A stretch of 59,383 nucleotides of DNA, from positions 1-59,383 of the forward strand of contig LFLB01000032.1 in NCBI GenBank assembly GCA_001543005.1, in the 5' to 3' direction. Within the stretch, counting starts at the first letter, position 1. The number at the start of each line of letters is the position of its first letter. Shown in pieces: positions 40,960 to 51,874 of the stretch. The stretch is from Candidatus Spongiihabitans thiooxidans (GTDB taxonomy: Bacteria; Pseudomonadota; Gammaproteobacteria; Arenicellales; Poriferihabitantaceae). The notes under the pieces are model-generated. The model searched no databases, was not told the DNA's origin, and worked only from the letters and a program-made list of their open reading frames with translations. Position numbers and translations under genes: made by a program.

Positions 40960-40985
40960 GTAACCCGACGTAACCGGGTGTAACC
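40960..40985 (+). repeat. Three GTAACC elements at exact 10-bp spacing upstream of dnaA
   Basis: GTAACC occurs at 40960-40965, 40970-40975 and 40980-40985. The outer two belong to a longer repeat GGTGTAACC. The array ends 27 bp before the dnaA start codon, so it would be in the 5' leader or at the promoter. The spacing puts all three on one DNA face. Confidence 0.75.
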
Positions 40986-41012
40986 AAAAACTTCACTGCG
41001 AGAGAACAAACT

Positions 41013-42374
41013 TTGAGCAATCCTTGTATGTGGGATACCTGTCTTCAAAAATTGCGGACGGAGCTGTCATCCGACGATATTAATACCTGGCTCATGCCGC
41101 TACATCCGAATTTTAATGGCAGCACGCTCAACCTGCTTGCACCAAACCGCTACGTGCTTAACTACGTAAAGCAAAATTTGTTCGGTCAAATCGAGGCCGC
41201 CATCCTGGCGATGGATATCGGTATTGACCAGGTGCGGTTTGAAATTGGCAGTTATCATCAGGACCATGCCGAGACCCTCGACGGTCGGCCTCCTGCTACA
41301 CGCGGTTTCTCTTTTTCTCAGGAAAATGAAGCCGGCGCATTGTTGCCCTATTCCGGCGGCGTGCTTAACACGAACTATACCTTTGCTACCCATGTCGAAG
41401 GCACGTCTAATCAGCTAGCTCGCGCCGCCGCTTTACAGGTCGGAAAAAGCCCGGGCAAAGCGTTCAACCCACTGTTTATCTATGGTGGGGTCGGCTTAGG
41501 CAAAACCCACTTAATGCAGGCAGCTGGGCAGTTGATGTTAGATAGCAACGCGGCCGCAAAGGTTATTTATGTCCACTCAGAGCTTTTCGTCAACGATATG
41601 GTTAAGGCGCTTAAAAACAACACCATGAACGAATTTAAGCGGTATTACCGTTCTTTGGACGCGCTATTAATTGACGATATTCAGTTTTTTGCCAAGAAAA
41701 CCCAATCTCAAGAAGAGTTCTTTCATACTTTTAATGCTCTTCTTGAAGGGCAACGGCAGATCATTATTACCAGCGACCGAATCCCCAAAGCCATCAATTA
41801 TATCGAAGAACGCCTTATCTCCAGATTTGGTAGCGGCTTGACTGTATCTATAGACCCGCCTGAGCTTGAAACCCGGGTCGCTATACTCGAAAAGAAAGCC
41901 TTGGAACGGGGTGTCAACCTGCCGAATGACGTTGCGTTTTTCGTGGCTAACGCAGTGCATTCCAATGTCAGAGAGCTTGAAGGGGCGCTACACAGAATTT
42001 TAGCCAGTGCAAGTTTTACCGACCGCTCCATTGATATAGATTTAGCGCGGGAAGCACTTAGAGACATACTGCTTCATCGGGAAACACAAATCAGCATAGA
42101 GAATATTCAGCAGATTGTCGCGGAGTATTACAAGATTAGAGTCGCTGATCTGCTCTCAAAAAACCGTTCCAGATCGGTTACCAGGCCGCGCCAGCTGGCT
42201 ATGTCCTTCGCCAAACAGTTCACCAATCTGAGTTTGCCGCAAATTGGAGACCACTTTGGCGGCCGAGACCACACGACGGTATTACACGCCTGCAGAAGAA
42301 TAAAAGAGTTGGTTCAATCCGATTCAAGAATGAAAGAAGACCAGAAAAACTTGCAACGGTTGCTCAATGGTTAG
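41013..42374 (+). CDS. dnaA: Chromosomal replication initiator DnaA
   Basis: AAA+ initiator. It has 453 residues, starting at TTG 41013 with a weak purine-rich site (GAGAGAA). Walker A is GGVGLGKTHLMQA, Walker B LLIDDIQFF; the DNA-binding signature is SFAKQFTNLSLPQIGDHFGG followed by RDHTTVLHACRRI. The N-terminal domain I binds helicase. Genes left of it run leftward and dnaN/gyrB run rightward, as expected around oriC. Confidence 0.98.
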   Translation: MSNPCMWDTCLQKLRTELSSDDINTWLMPLHPNFNGSTLNLLAPNRYVLNYVKQNLFGQIEAAILAMDIGIDQVRFEIGSYHQDHAETLDGRPPATRGFSFSQENEAGALLPYSGGVLNTNYTFATHVEGTSNQLARAAALQVGKSPGKAFNPLFIYGGVGLGKTHLMQAAGQLMLDSNAAAKVIYVHSELFVNDMVKALKNNTMNEFKRYYRSLDALLIDDIQFFAKKTQSQEEFFHTFNALLEGQRQIIITSDRIPKAINYIEERLISRFGSGLTVSIDPPELETRVAILEKKALERGVNLPNDVAFFVANAVHSNVRELEGALHRILASASFTDRSIDIDLAREALRDILLHRETQISIENIQQIVAEYYKIRVADLLSKNRSRSVTRPRQLAMSFAKQFTNLSLPQIGDHFGGRDHTTVLHACRRIKELVQSDSRMKEDQKNLQRLLNG

Positions 42375-42652
42375 CGTTATACCCGTGTGGTAACGCGAGT
42401 GCGTGGGTCGTAGTGCATGAATATCAGCCCGTCACACATCGACTGCTACTGTGTATAATGCTGTGGGTTTTTAATTGATAACTGTACATAGGTTGTGGAA
42501 AAGAGTTACCCACAATTTATTATTTTATTTTACAATACTTTTCTATGGGTCTACCCACAGTAAAAGAACCGCTAAGTGACCATAAAATAGCCAATTATTC
42601 GAGTTTTCCACAAGTCCACATGCCTTAATATTACTACTACTAAATACTTAAT
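42375..42652 (+). other. Probable oriC (dnaA-dnaN intergenic region)
   Basis: The 278-bp region has a strong DnaA box TGTGTATAA (42450-42458, reverse of TTATACACA), a near box TTACCCACA (42506-42514), TTTTCCACA (42604-42612) and its reverse at about 42494, and CTACCCACA at about 42551. An AT-rich block (42515-42540) could be the unwinding element. A GCGTTA/TAACGC hairpin (42374-42396) follows dnaA. Strand switches of gene direction around dnaA support an origin here. Confidence 0.65.
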
Positions 42653-43756
42653 ATGAATATAAAAATAGCCAGAGCTGACATTCTACCTGCGTTAAATTTA
42701 GTCAGTGGTGTTGTAGAAAAACGGCAAACCCTTCCGATCTTGGCCAATCTTTATTTTAACCTTGTCGATGGTAAATTAACGCTGGTGGGTACCGACCTGG
42801 AAATAGAGATTTCAGAAACCATAGCCGAGGTTATCGGTGACAATGGTGCATTTACGGTATCTTCGCGTAAAATACTGGATATAACTCGTATGTTACCAGA
42901 AAATGCGATTATCTCCCTAAAACACGAATCAGACAAGGTGATTATTTCATCTGGACGCAGTCGATACACACTGAAAACATTGGCAACCGATGGGTTTCCA
43001 CGAATTGAAGACAATACTTGGGAAGAACGCTTTAAAATCAATCAGTTATCTCTTAAAACCTTGCTTTCGAAGACCTCTTTTTCGATGGCGGTCCAGGATG
43101 TGCGCTATTATTTAAATGGGATATTACTCGAGCTGACTCAAAACTGTCTTCGTGCCATTGCGACAGACGGACATCGGTTAGCACAAGCGGATGTGGATAT
43201 CTCTCTGGATATCAAGGAAGGCAGACAATTAATAGTGCCACGAAAAGCCATCGTTGAAATTAATCGTTTTCTGGAGGGGGCAGATGATCAAGAAATCGTG
43301 GTTGAAATAAGCAAGAATCACCTTAAACTAACTAAAGGAGGAACCATCCTCATCACAAAATTGATCGACGGTAAATTTCCTGAATTTAAAGATGTGCTGG
43401 AAACCAAACTCAATATCACGGTGATCATAAACAGAGTCGAATTTATTGAGGCAACAAAGCGAGCGGCCGTGTTGGTTACCGACCGATTTCAGGGCGTAAA
43501 ACTTGCACTGGAGCCCGGGGTTATGCGTATTACCGCGAACAATCCAGAACAGGAGGAGGCGGTTGAAGAATTGGAGATTGACTACACGAGCGAAAAAATA
43601 GAGAGCGGGTATAACGCCAGCTATTTGGTGGATGCGGCCAGGGCGGTTAGTACTGAAAATATTGAATTTCATCTACAAAGCGCTAATGGGCTCTGCATCG
43701 TTAAACAACCGGAAGATAGTCGATCAATCTGGCTGGTGATGCCCATGCGGATTTAA
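42653..43756 (+). CDS. dnaN: DNA polymerase III beta sliding clamp
   Basis: Ring-shaped processivity factor. It has 367 residues in three repeated domains; KRQTLPILANLYFNLVDGKL, RAIATDGHRLAQADVDI and the terminal WLVMPMRI are typical. The ATG at 42653 has no clear ribosome-binding site. Followed by a parS region rather than recF. Confidence 0.97.
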   Translation: MNIKIARADILPALNLVSGVVEKRQTLPILANLYFNLVDGKLTLVGTDLEIEISETIAEVIGDNGAFTVSSRKILDITRMLPENAIISLKHESDKVIISSGRSRYTLKTLATDGFPRIEDNTWEERFKINQLSLKTLLSKTSFSMAVQDVRYYLNGILLELTQNCLRAIATDGHRLAQADVDISLDIKEGRQLIVPRKAIVEINRFLEGADDQEIVVEISKNHLKLTKGGTILITKLIDGKFPEFKDVLETKLNITVIINRVEFIEATKRAAVLVTDRFQGVKLALEPGVMRITANNPEQEEAVEELEIDYTSEKIESGYNASYLVDAARAVSTENIEFHLQSANGLCIVKQPEDSRSIWLVMPMRI

Positions 43757-43922
43757 ACCCGCGGCATAAAAAGCGGAGGCCGTGGTACCTCAAGAAAGCG
43801 TCGAATCATGCGTCCTGGTACTATTCGAGCAACCCGATCCCCAAGAGCGCCTTTGCGCGCATTGCCTAGTGTTCAAAACCTTGAATTCAAAGACTGCCCG
43901 GAATTGATCGGCACCTCTAAAT

Positions 43923-43938
43923 TGTTTCACGTGAAACA
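43923..43938. promoter_or_regulatory. parS centromere site 1
   Basis: TGTTTCACGTGAAACA, a perfect match to the 16-bp chromosomal ParB-binding palindrome; the symmetry extends two bases further on each side. Bound by the ParB encoded at 33.7 kb. Confidence 0.97.
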
Positions 43939-43991
43939 ATTGCAGGGCAACGGAAGCAAACCGCTAAAACGAAAATAATATCCGCGATCGA

Positions 43992-44007
43992 TGTTTCACG
44001 TGAAACA
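43992..44007. promoter_or_regulatory. parS centromere site 2
   Basis: A second perfect TGTTTCACGTGAAACA, 69 bp from the first; its symmetry extends three bases on each side. The pair lies about 1.4 kb from the presumed oriC. Confidence 0.97.
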
Positions 44008-44172
44008 TCGGAGTAGTCGAACCGAAGTGCCGACTACAGTGCGGTGTGCGCCAGCCGCGCTGTTTTAATACCGTTGATAACAGCAAAGCAGTACGAGCGG
44101 ACAGGCGACGTTATATCCACAACCCTTTGATACACAAAGAAATAATAGATAAGGCATATTGTCAACAAGTAA

Positions 44173-46647
<2,475 letters not shown>

Positions 46648-46655
46648 TATCCGGG

Positions 46656-47213
46656 CTAGACAAAATGATGCAACGGTTCGGCGAAAACGCGCTCAACCAT
46701 CGGTTTAAAGAAGGCCAACGGCTTTGATTTGAAGGCCGGGTCAAAACAGTTCTGGTCATAGTTTTCACAAAAATCAATCGTGTCCTGATACCAACGGTGG
46801 TCCTTGTATTGGTCTCGGGCATGACGATCCCGGTCGAAATAGTGGGCGTAGTAATACAGTTGAAACAGCCCGTGGTGTCCAATAATCCAATATATCCGGT
46901 CAGAAACATACGGCCGTAAAATTGCTGCGGCCATTTCGCTGTGGCAAACCGGTGCAAGGGCGTCGCCGAGATCATGTAGCAATGCCGCGACCACCATTTG
47001 TTCCGATTCCCCAGCCTGATAAGCATGAGTGGCGGACTGCAATGAATGTTCCAGACGGCTGACTCGGTAGCCGGAAAATGAATGTTCCAACGCTTCAAGC
47101 GCGCTCATTAAACGCTCAGGCAGACCGGTAACAAAAAGTTTTTCCTGTTCAACCAGGAAGGCATACTCCTGCGCCGTGCCATCCGCCATATGTGTAAATG
47201 CGACTGTTTTCAT
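46656..47213 (-). CDS. HD-domain phosphohydrolase-like protein
   Basis: A 185-residue protein starting at ATG 47213 (MKTVAFTHMADGTAQEY). The metal-binding HD pattern is visible: His56 in RLEHSLQSATHAY, His80-Asp81 in ALLHDLGDALAP, His91, and GHHGLFQLYYYAHYF. This looks like the mixed-valent di-iron HD group that includes PhnZ-type oxygenases, or a simple phosphohydrolase; the sequence does not decide. It converges on gyrB with an 8-bp gap. Confidence 0.82.
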   Translation of the reverse strand: MKTVAFTHMADGTAQEYAFLVEQEKLFVTGLPERLMSALEALEHSFSGYRVSRLEHSLQSATHAYQAGESEQMVVAALLHDLGDALAPVCHSEMAAAILRPYVSDRIYWIIGHHGLFQLYYYAHYFDRDRHARDQYKDHRWYQDTIDFCENYDQNCFDPAFKSKPLAFFKPMVERVFAEPLHHFV

Positions 47214-47283
47214 AATGTTGAATATTTGAAATGTTATAATTTCCAATAATAATTCCCTTTCATCGGGCCAGGCAAGCAATAAA

Positions 47284-48129
47284 ATGTGGAAATTGGAGCA
47301 ACCGCTCAATCAGCTAAAATCATTCTCAAGCGAGGTATGTCGTCGATTCAATCAGGATTGCTGTTTTAGTACCGCGGCAGCGCTATCTTTCACAACGCTA
47401 TTGGCACTGGTGCCGTTGATTACGGTCATTTTTTCCATGCTCTCCCTGTTTCCGGTATTTGGAGAGTGGTCGAGTGATGTTGAGACGTTTTTATTCGAAA
47501 ATTTTGTGCCTGCAGCAAGTGAAACGGTCAAGGGCTACATACTGGAATTCTCGGATAAGGCCGCCAAGCTAACCGCAGTTGGGCTGGTCTTTTTGCTCAT
47601 AAGCAGTTTGTTGCTGTTAGCAACCATTGAGGATGCCTTTAATGAGATCTGGAAAATCAGGAAAGGGCGCAACTGGTTCCTGCGCTTAATGGTTTATTGG
47701 TCAGTATTAACGCTCGTACCTTTGTTGCTTGCGATTAGCCTTTCCATGAGCGCGGCGCTGCTTTCAATGTCGGTATTTTCAGAGCAGCTCGTGGCCGTCG
47801 GTTTTACCCAGTTGCTGTTGAAGTATTTGCCCATACCATTCGAGCTGTGTGCATTTATGTTGTTTTACCAAGCCATACCCAACCTGGAAATCAGAGTGCG
47901 CGACTCTTTTATGGGCGGTATTGTCGCCACGGTTTTATTTGAAACCTTGAAGCTGGGGTTTAGAATTTATATCCTGAACTTCGACTCATACCAGCGCATT
48001 TATGGTGCTTTGGCAACCATTCCCATCTTTTTCCTATGGATCTACCTTTGCTGGTTGGTGCTCTTGGTGGGGGCATTGGTTGCAGCCATACTCAGGGAAA
48101 AACGCAGCCCGGATTCATTCAGTTCATAG
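47284..48129 (+). CDS. YihY/BrkB-family inner-membrane protein
   Basis: A 281-residue protein with six membrane segments, of the family formerly called ribonuclease BN; its true role is unclear. The signature is CCFSTAAALSFTTLLALVPL near the start, with IWKIRKGRNWFLRLMVYW in the middle and GALATIPIFFLWIYLCWLV near the end. It is divergent from the HD gene across 70 bp and lies just upstream of rnpB. Confidence 0.92.
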   Translation: MWKLEQPLNQLKSFSSEVCRRFNQDCCFSTAAALSFTTLLALVPLITVIFSMLSLFPVFGEWSSDVETFLFENFVPAASETVKGYILEFSDKAAKLTAVGLVFLLISSLLLLATIEDAFNEIWKIRKGRNWFLRLMVYWSVLTLVPLLLAISLSMSAALLSMSVFSEQLVAVGFTQLLLKYLPIPFELCAFMLFYQAIPNLEIRVRDSFMGGIVATVLFETLKLGFRIYILNFDSYQRIYGALATIPIFFLWIYLCWLVLLVGALVAAILREKRSPDSFSS

Positions 48130-48202
48130 ACAGCACACGCGCCGCCGCTAACGCACTCAACCCGCCTGATTTTGCCTCATCGGTATTGAGTCGGGACAAA
48201 CA

Positions 48203-48231
48203 TTGTTTTAGGCGTATCAATCTATTACTAT
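48203..48231 (+). promoter_or_regulatory. Probable rnpB promoter
   Basis: TTGTTT (48203-48208) and TACTAT (48226-48231) are separated by 17 bp, and the RNA's 5' end at 48238 lies seven bases downstream. Confidence 0.55.
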
Positions 48232-48237
48232 CAGCGC

Positions 48238-48600
48238 GGGAGTCGGCCAGACAGTTGCTTCGTCCTTAATCGGGGCGGGGAGGAAAGTCCGGGCTCCATT
48301 GGGCTAAGGTGCCAGATAATTCCTGGGCGGTGCGAACCGACGGCAAGTGCCACAGAAAATATACCGCCTGACCCTCATTCAGTTGAGTGGTTCGGTAAGG
48401 GTGAAATGGTGCGGTAAGAGCGCACCGCGCTATTGGTAACAATAGTGGCTGGGTAAACCCCACCTGGAGCAAGACCAAATAGAGATCCGTTGGCGTAGCC
48501 CACGCCGGATCCGGGTAGGTTGCTAGAGGCATTCGGCGACGAATGTCCCAGATGAATAACTGTTCTCGACAGAACCCGGCTTATCGGCCGACTCCCACTT
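48238..48600 (+). ncRNA. rnpB: RNase P RNA (bacterial type A)
   Basis: Catalytic RNA of RNase P, which trims tRNA 5' leaders. The conserved block GAGGAAAGTCCGGGCTCC is near the 5' end, followed by GGTAAGGGTGAAA-like and GTGCGGTAAGAGCGCACCGC blocks, and ACAGAACCCGGCTTATCGG near the 3' end. The terminal helix P1 is formed by GGGAGTCGGCC (48238) and GGCCGACTCCC (about 48586-48596). About 360 nt, as in other gammaproteobacteria. Ends are accurate to a few bases. Confidence 0.97.
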
Positions 48601-48705
48601 ACCGTGCGGGAGCGGTGCGTGCTTGTCATTTCTTATCCGGTAGCGCTTATTACTTGAAACCGAGGAGCGTTAAATCAAACCACTCATTTGTGGTTCTAAT
48701 TGGCG

Positions 48706-50202
48706 CTAAAGCAAACAACGCTGCACCGCTTTGCGCCATCCGTCGAGACACTGTTCTCTGGTTTTCGTATCCATGCTGTGCTCGAAGACCTGTTCCTGTT
48801 GCCATTTTTTGGCGAGGTCCTCTATGGATTCGAACAAACCAATTTGTAGCCCGGCTAAATAAGACACGCCCAGCGCGGTGGTTTCCGTAATCGTCGGTTT
48901 GCAGATGCGGGCCTGGGTGATATCGGACAAAAATTGCAACAACCAGTTATTCACCGTCATGCCGCCGTCCACGCGGATTTCGGTGAGGCTTAAGCCGCTA
49001 TCTTCCAACATGGCATCGATCAGGTCATGGGTTTGATAACACACCGATTCGATAGCGGCGCGCACCAAATCTGATGGATTGGTGTCTCGGGTCAATCCGC
49101 TAATGATTCCCCGCGCATCAGGGCTCCAATGAGGCGCGCCTAAACCGGTAAATGCGGGCACCATGTACACGCCCAGGGGACGGCCACGGCTGGTTTCAGA
49201 ATGTTTCAAATGCCGGGCGATTTCATTGGTGTCTTCGATTAGGCCGATACCATCCCGCAACCACTGGATGGTTGTGCCCGCATTGAATATGGCGCCTTCA
49301 AGGGCATAGGTTGTCTGATCGTCTAAACAATATCCAATGGTGGTGAGCAGTTTGTTGCTTGAGCGAATCGGTTGGCAGCCGGTGTTCATAATCATAAAGC
49401 AACCGGTTCCATAGGTGCTTTTCAGCATTCCAGGTTTGAAACAGGTTTGGCCAATTAACGCGGCTTGCTGATCGCCGGCCACGCCCGCTATGGCTAATTC
49501 GGCACCGAGCACGGTCTTATGTGTCGTTCCGAAATCGTCTGAGCAGTTTTTGACTTCCGGCAGCAAGGCCTCAGGCACATTGAATAACTTGAGCAAGTCG
49601 GCATCCCAATTTCCACAATGGATATTGAACAATAATGTTCGGCTGGCGTTGGTGGCATCGGTAAGATGGTGTTTGCCGTTGGTTAGTCGCCAGATTAGAT
49701 AGCTATCCACGGTCCCAAAAGCAAGTTGCCCGGACTCCGCTTTTTGCCGGGCGCCGACGACGTTATCCAAAATCCAACTGATTTTAGTCGCCGAGAAATA
49801 GGGATCGAGCAACAACCCGGTTTTGGCAGTCACCTCGCTTTCAAGGCCCGACAGTTTTAACTTTTCACACGCCGCCGCGGTCCTTCGATCTTGCCAGACT
49901 ATGGCGTTGTATATCGGTTTTCCGCTTTGTCGATCCCAAATGAGGGTCGTTTCTCGTTGGTTTGTTATGCCAACCCCGGCGATGTTTCCCTGTGTGGACG
50001 CGCTTGCTATGGCCCGTTTACAGGCATCGAGGGTAGTGCGCCAGATTTCTTCTGGATTATGCTCAACCCACCCATCGTCAGGATAATATGGCTTAAACGT
50101 TTGCTGGGCGGACGAGACAATTTCATTTTGCCGGTTAAACACTATGGCGCGGGAACTGCTGGTGCCTTGGTCTATACTGAGAATTAACGGTGAAGATGGC
50201 AT
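48706..50202 (-). CDS. glpK: Glycerol kinase
   Basis: Phosphorylates glycerol to glycerol 3-phosphate. It has 498 residues, with the FGGY-family signatures SIDQGTSSSRAIVFN, GVGITNQRETT, YGTGCFMIMNTG and GGMTVNNWLLQFLSD. No glpF or glpD is adjacent. A weak stem (AACCAC/GTGGTT, 48678-48695) lies after the stop on this strand. Confidence 0.96.
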   Translation of the reverse strand: MPSSPLILSIDQGTSSSRAIVFNRQNEIVSSAQQTFKPYYPDDGWVEHNPEEIWRTTLDACKRAIASASTQGNIAGVGITNQRETTLIWDRQSGKPIYNAIVWQDRRTAAACEKLKLSGLESEVTAKTGLLLDPYFSATKISWILDNVVGARQKAESGQLAFGTVDSYLIWRLTNGKHHLTDATNASRTLLFNIHCGNWDADLLKLFNVPEALLPEVKNCSDDFGTTHKTVLGAELAIAGVAGDQQAALIGQTCFKPGMLKSTYGTGCFMIMNTGCQPIRSSNKLLTTIGYCLDDQTTYALEGAIFNAGTTIQWLRDGIGLIEDTNEIARHLKHSETSRGRPLGVYMVPAFTGLGAPHWSPDARGIISGLTRDTNPSDLVRAAIESVCYQTHDLIDAMLEDSGLSLTEIRVDGGMTVNNWLLQFLSDITQARICKPTITETTALGVSYLAGLQIGLFESIEDLAKKWQQEQVFEHSMDTKTREQCLDGWRKAVQRCLL

Positions 50203-50325
50203 GATCGGATTTGACCGACGGGCATACGAAAATAGACCGAGCGCGTTTGCTCAAAGAATGAGTTTGATGAACACTTCCCAACCCAAAAAATCATTCGGGC
50301 AAACATCCTGATAACGGACAATTTA

Positions 50326-50358
50326 AAATCGCCATCCCTCAATTTCTGATTGATGGCG
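50326..50358 (-). terminator. Possible terminator after the class I aminotransferase
   Basis: On the minus strand CGCCATC (50352-50358) pairs with GATGGCG (50330-50336), followed by ATTTTAAAT. The stem starts 3 bp after the stop codon. The T-run is short, so efficiency is uncertain. Confidence 0.4.
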
Positions 50359-50360
50359 GG

Positions 50361-51548
50361 CTAAGTGGTTACCGCCACCAGCGCATCAGCGAATCGCTCC
50401 AACTGGTCGCTGTCTTTTATCCCGGCAATGTTGATTCGCCCGCCCGCTACTGCGTAAACCGCATAATCGTTTCGCAGGCGGTCAACTTGTTTGTCGTCCA
50501 AGACCAGCAGTGAAAACATACCACGATGGTCGGCGATAAAATCCCATCGATCCGAAGCGGCTTTTTCCCGCAACCGGCCGCTTAATTTTTTCCTGATCGA
50601 GAGCATATGCTCGCGCATGCCGGTGAGCTCGTCTTCCCATGATTGACGCAATGCGGTATCGGTCATGATTTGGGCGACAATGGCAGCGCCGTGATCGGGG
50701 GGCATGGAATATGAACTGCGTGCAGTGATGAGCAGGTGGTCTCGGGCGATGTCTGATACTGCAGGGGTGTTGCCAAGCAACAGCGCACAACCGACCCGGT
50801 CTCGATAAAGCCCGAAGTTTTTGGAGCATGAACTGGCGACAACCATAGATTCGACAGCCGAAGCCAAGGCGCGGATGCTATAAGCATCATCTTCCAGGGA
50901 GCGCCCAAATCCTTGGTAGGCGAAATCCACATAAGGAAAAAAACCATTTTTTGCGCTGAGTTGGGCAATTTCATCCCAGTTCTGCGGCTCAAGTTCCGCG
51001 CCTGAAGGGTTATGACAACAGCCGTGCAATACCACGATGTCGTTTTGACCAAGAGTGGATAACTTGCCCATCAAGGCATCAAGGTTAACGGTTTTAGTTT
51101 CTCGATCAAGGTATGGGTAGGATTGTACGTTGAATCCGCTCTGGCGAAAGATAGGATAGTGGTTGCCCCAGGTTGGGTCGCTTACCCAAACAGTTCTATC
51201 GCTCGCGATTCGAAATAACATGTCGGACAACATTCTAAGCGCGCCACATCCGCCCGGGGTCTGAACCGCCCGTACCCGATCCGGTGCGCAGGATTGCCCG
51301 AAAACCAGATTCCCGATCTGCTCATTGAACACCTCATCACCAGCGAGACCGACGTAAGATTTTGTCGTTTGCGTTTTATGCAGTCTTTGTTCCGCTATTG
51401 TGACGGCTTCCATGATTGGGGTTTGGCCGTTGGAATCCCTGAAAACGCCGACCCCGACATCAATTTTTTCCAGTCGAGGGTCGTCTCGGCACATGCCGAT
51501 TAGTTTGATGATCGGGTCTTGGGGGGTGGCTTCAAATTTTTCAAACAT
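50361..51548 (-). CDS. Aromatic amino acid/aspartate aminotransferase (class I)
   Basis: PLP enzyme of the AspC/TyrB subfamily. It has 395 residues. Motifs: IDVGVGVFRD near the start, SDPTWGNHYPIFRQSGF, HGCCHNPSGAE, the PLP lysine in SSCSKNFGLYRDRVG, and INIAGI near the end. Substrate preference (aspartate or aromatic) cannot be told by eye. It is divergent from the ABC operon. Confidence 0.93.
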   Translation of the reverse strand: MFEKFEATPQDPIIKLIGMCRDDPRLEKIDVGVGVFRDSNGQTPIMEAVTIAEQRLHKTQTTKSYVGLAGDEVFNEQIGNLVFGQSCAPDRVRAVQTPGGCGALRMLSDMLFRIASDRTVWVSDPTWGNHYPIFRQSGFNVQSYPYLDRETKTVNLDALMGKLSTLGQNDIVVLHGCCHNPSGAELEPQNWDEIAQLSAKNGFFPYVDFAYQGFGRSLEDDAYSIRALASAVESMVVASSCSKNFGLYRDRVGCALLLGNTPAVSDIARDHLLITARSSYSMPPDHGAAIVAQIMTDTALRQSWEDELTGMREHMLSIRKKLSGRLREKAASDRWDFIADHRGMFSLLVLDDKQVDRLRNDYAVYAVAGGRINIAGIKDSDQLERFADALVAVTT

Positions 51549-51874
51549 GGGCTTTCTTGATTCAGGTTTTCTTATTCACAAGTTGTTGTAAGCAATCCAT
51601 GATTATTTGTCAACCGGGCGCGCAAAAAGTGGTGTAATCGCCATAAATCCTTAATGACGCAAACATCTCTCTCCAGCAATGGCGTTGTTTGTAAGTTTGA
51701 TTAGGTGTTTTTGAATTAAAAAATAGAATATATGTTCCCTTGCTCTTGTGTCATAATATACTTAAGGTAATATGATAAATTGATGGGGCAAACTAAAAGG
51801 CTTATTAATCAGTCAGTGTCACAATCTAAAATTGGATTTCGTGCCAACTAATATCTATTGAGGAGAATATTATT
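51549..51874 (+). other. Divergent gap before the ABC operon
   Basis: 326 bp, AT-rich. TATACT at about 51758 and a TAATAT stretch could be -10 elements of the ABC operon, but no convincing -35 is found. An AGGAG site (51861-51865) precedes the binding-protein start. No gene or repeat is seen. Confidence 0.5.

Larger units (their letters stand above)
40681..41012 (+). promoter_or_regulatory. dnaA upstream region
   Basis: A 332-bp divergent gap between the dimethylglycine dehydrogenase-like gene and dnaA. It contains one consensus DnaA box (40805-40813), an AT-rich stretch around 40860-40920 and three phased GTAACC elements close to dnaA. It lacks rpmH, which normally lies here. A TATATT at about 40886 may be a -10 element, but I find no matching -35. 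Confidence 0.6.
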
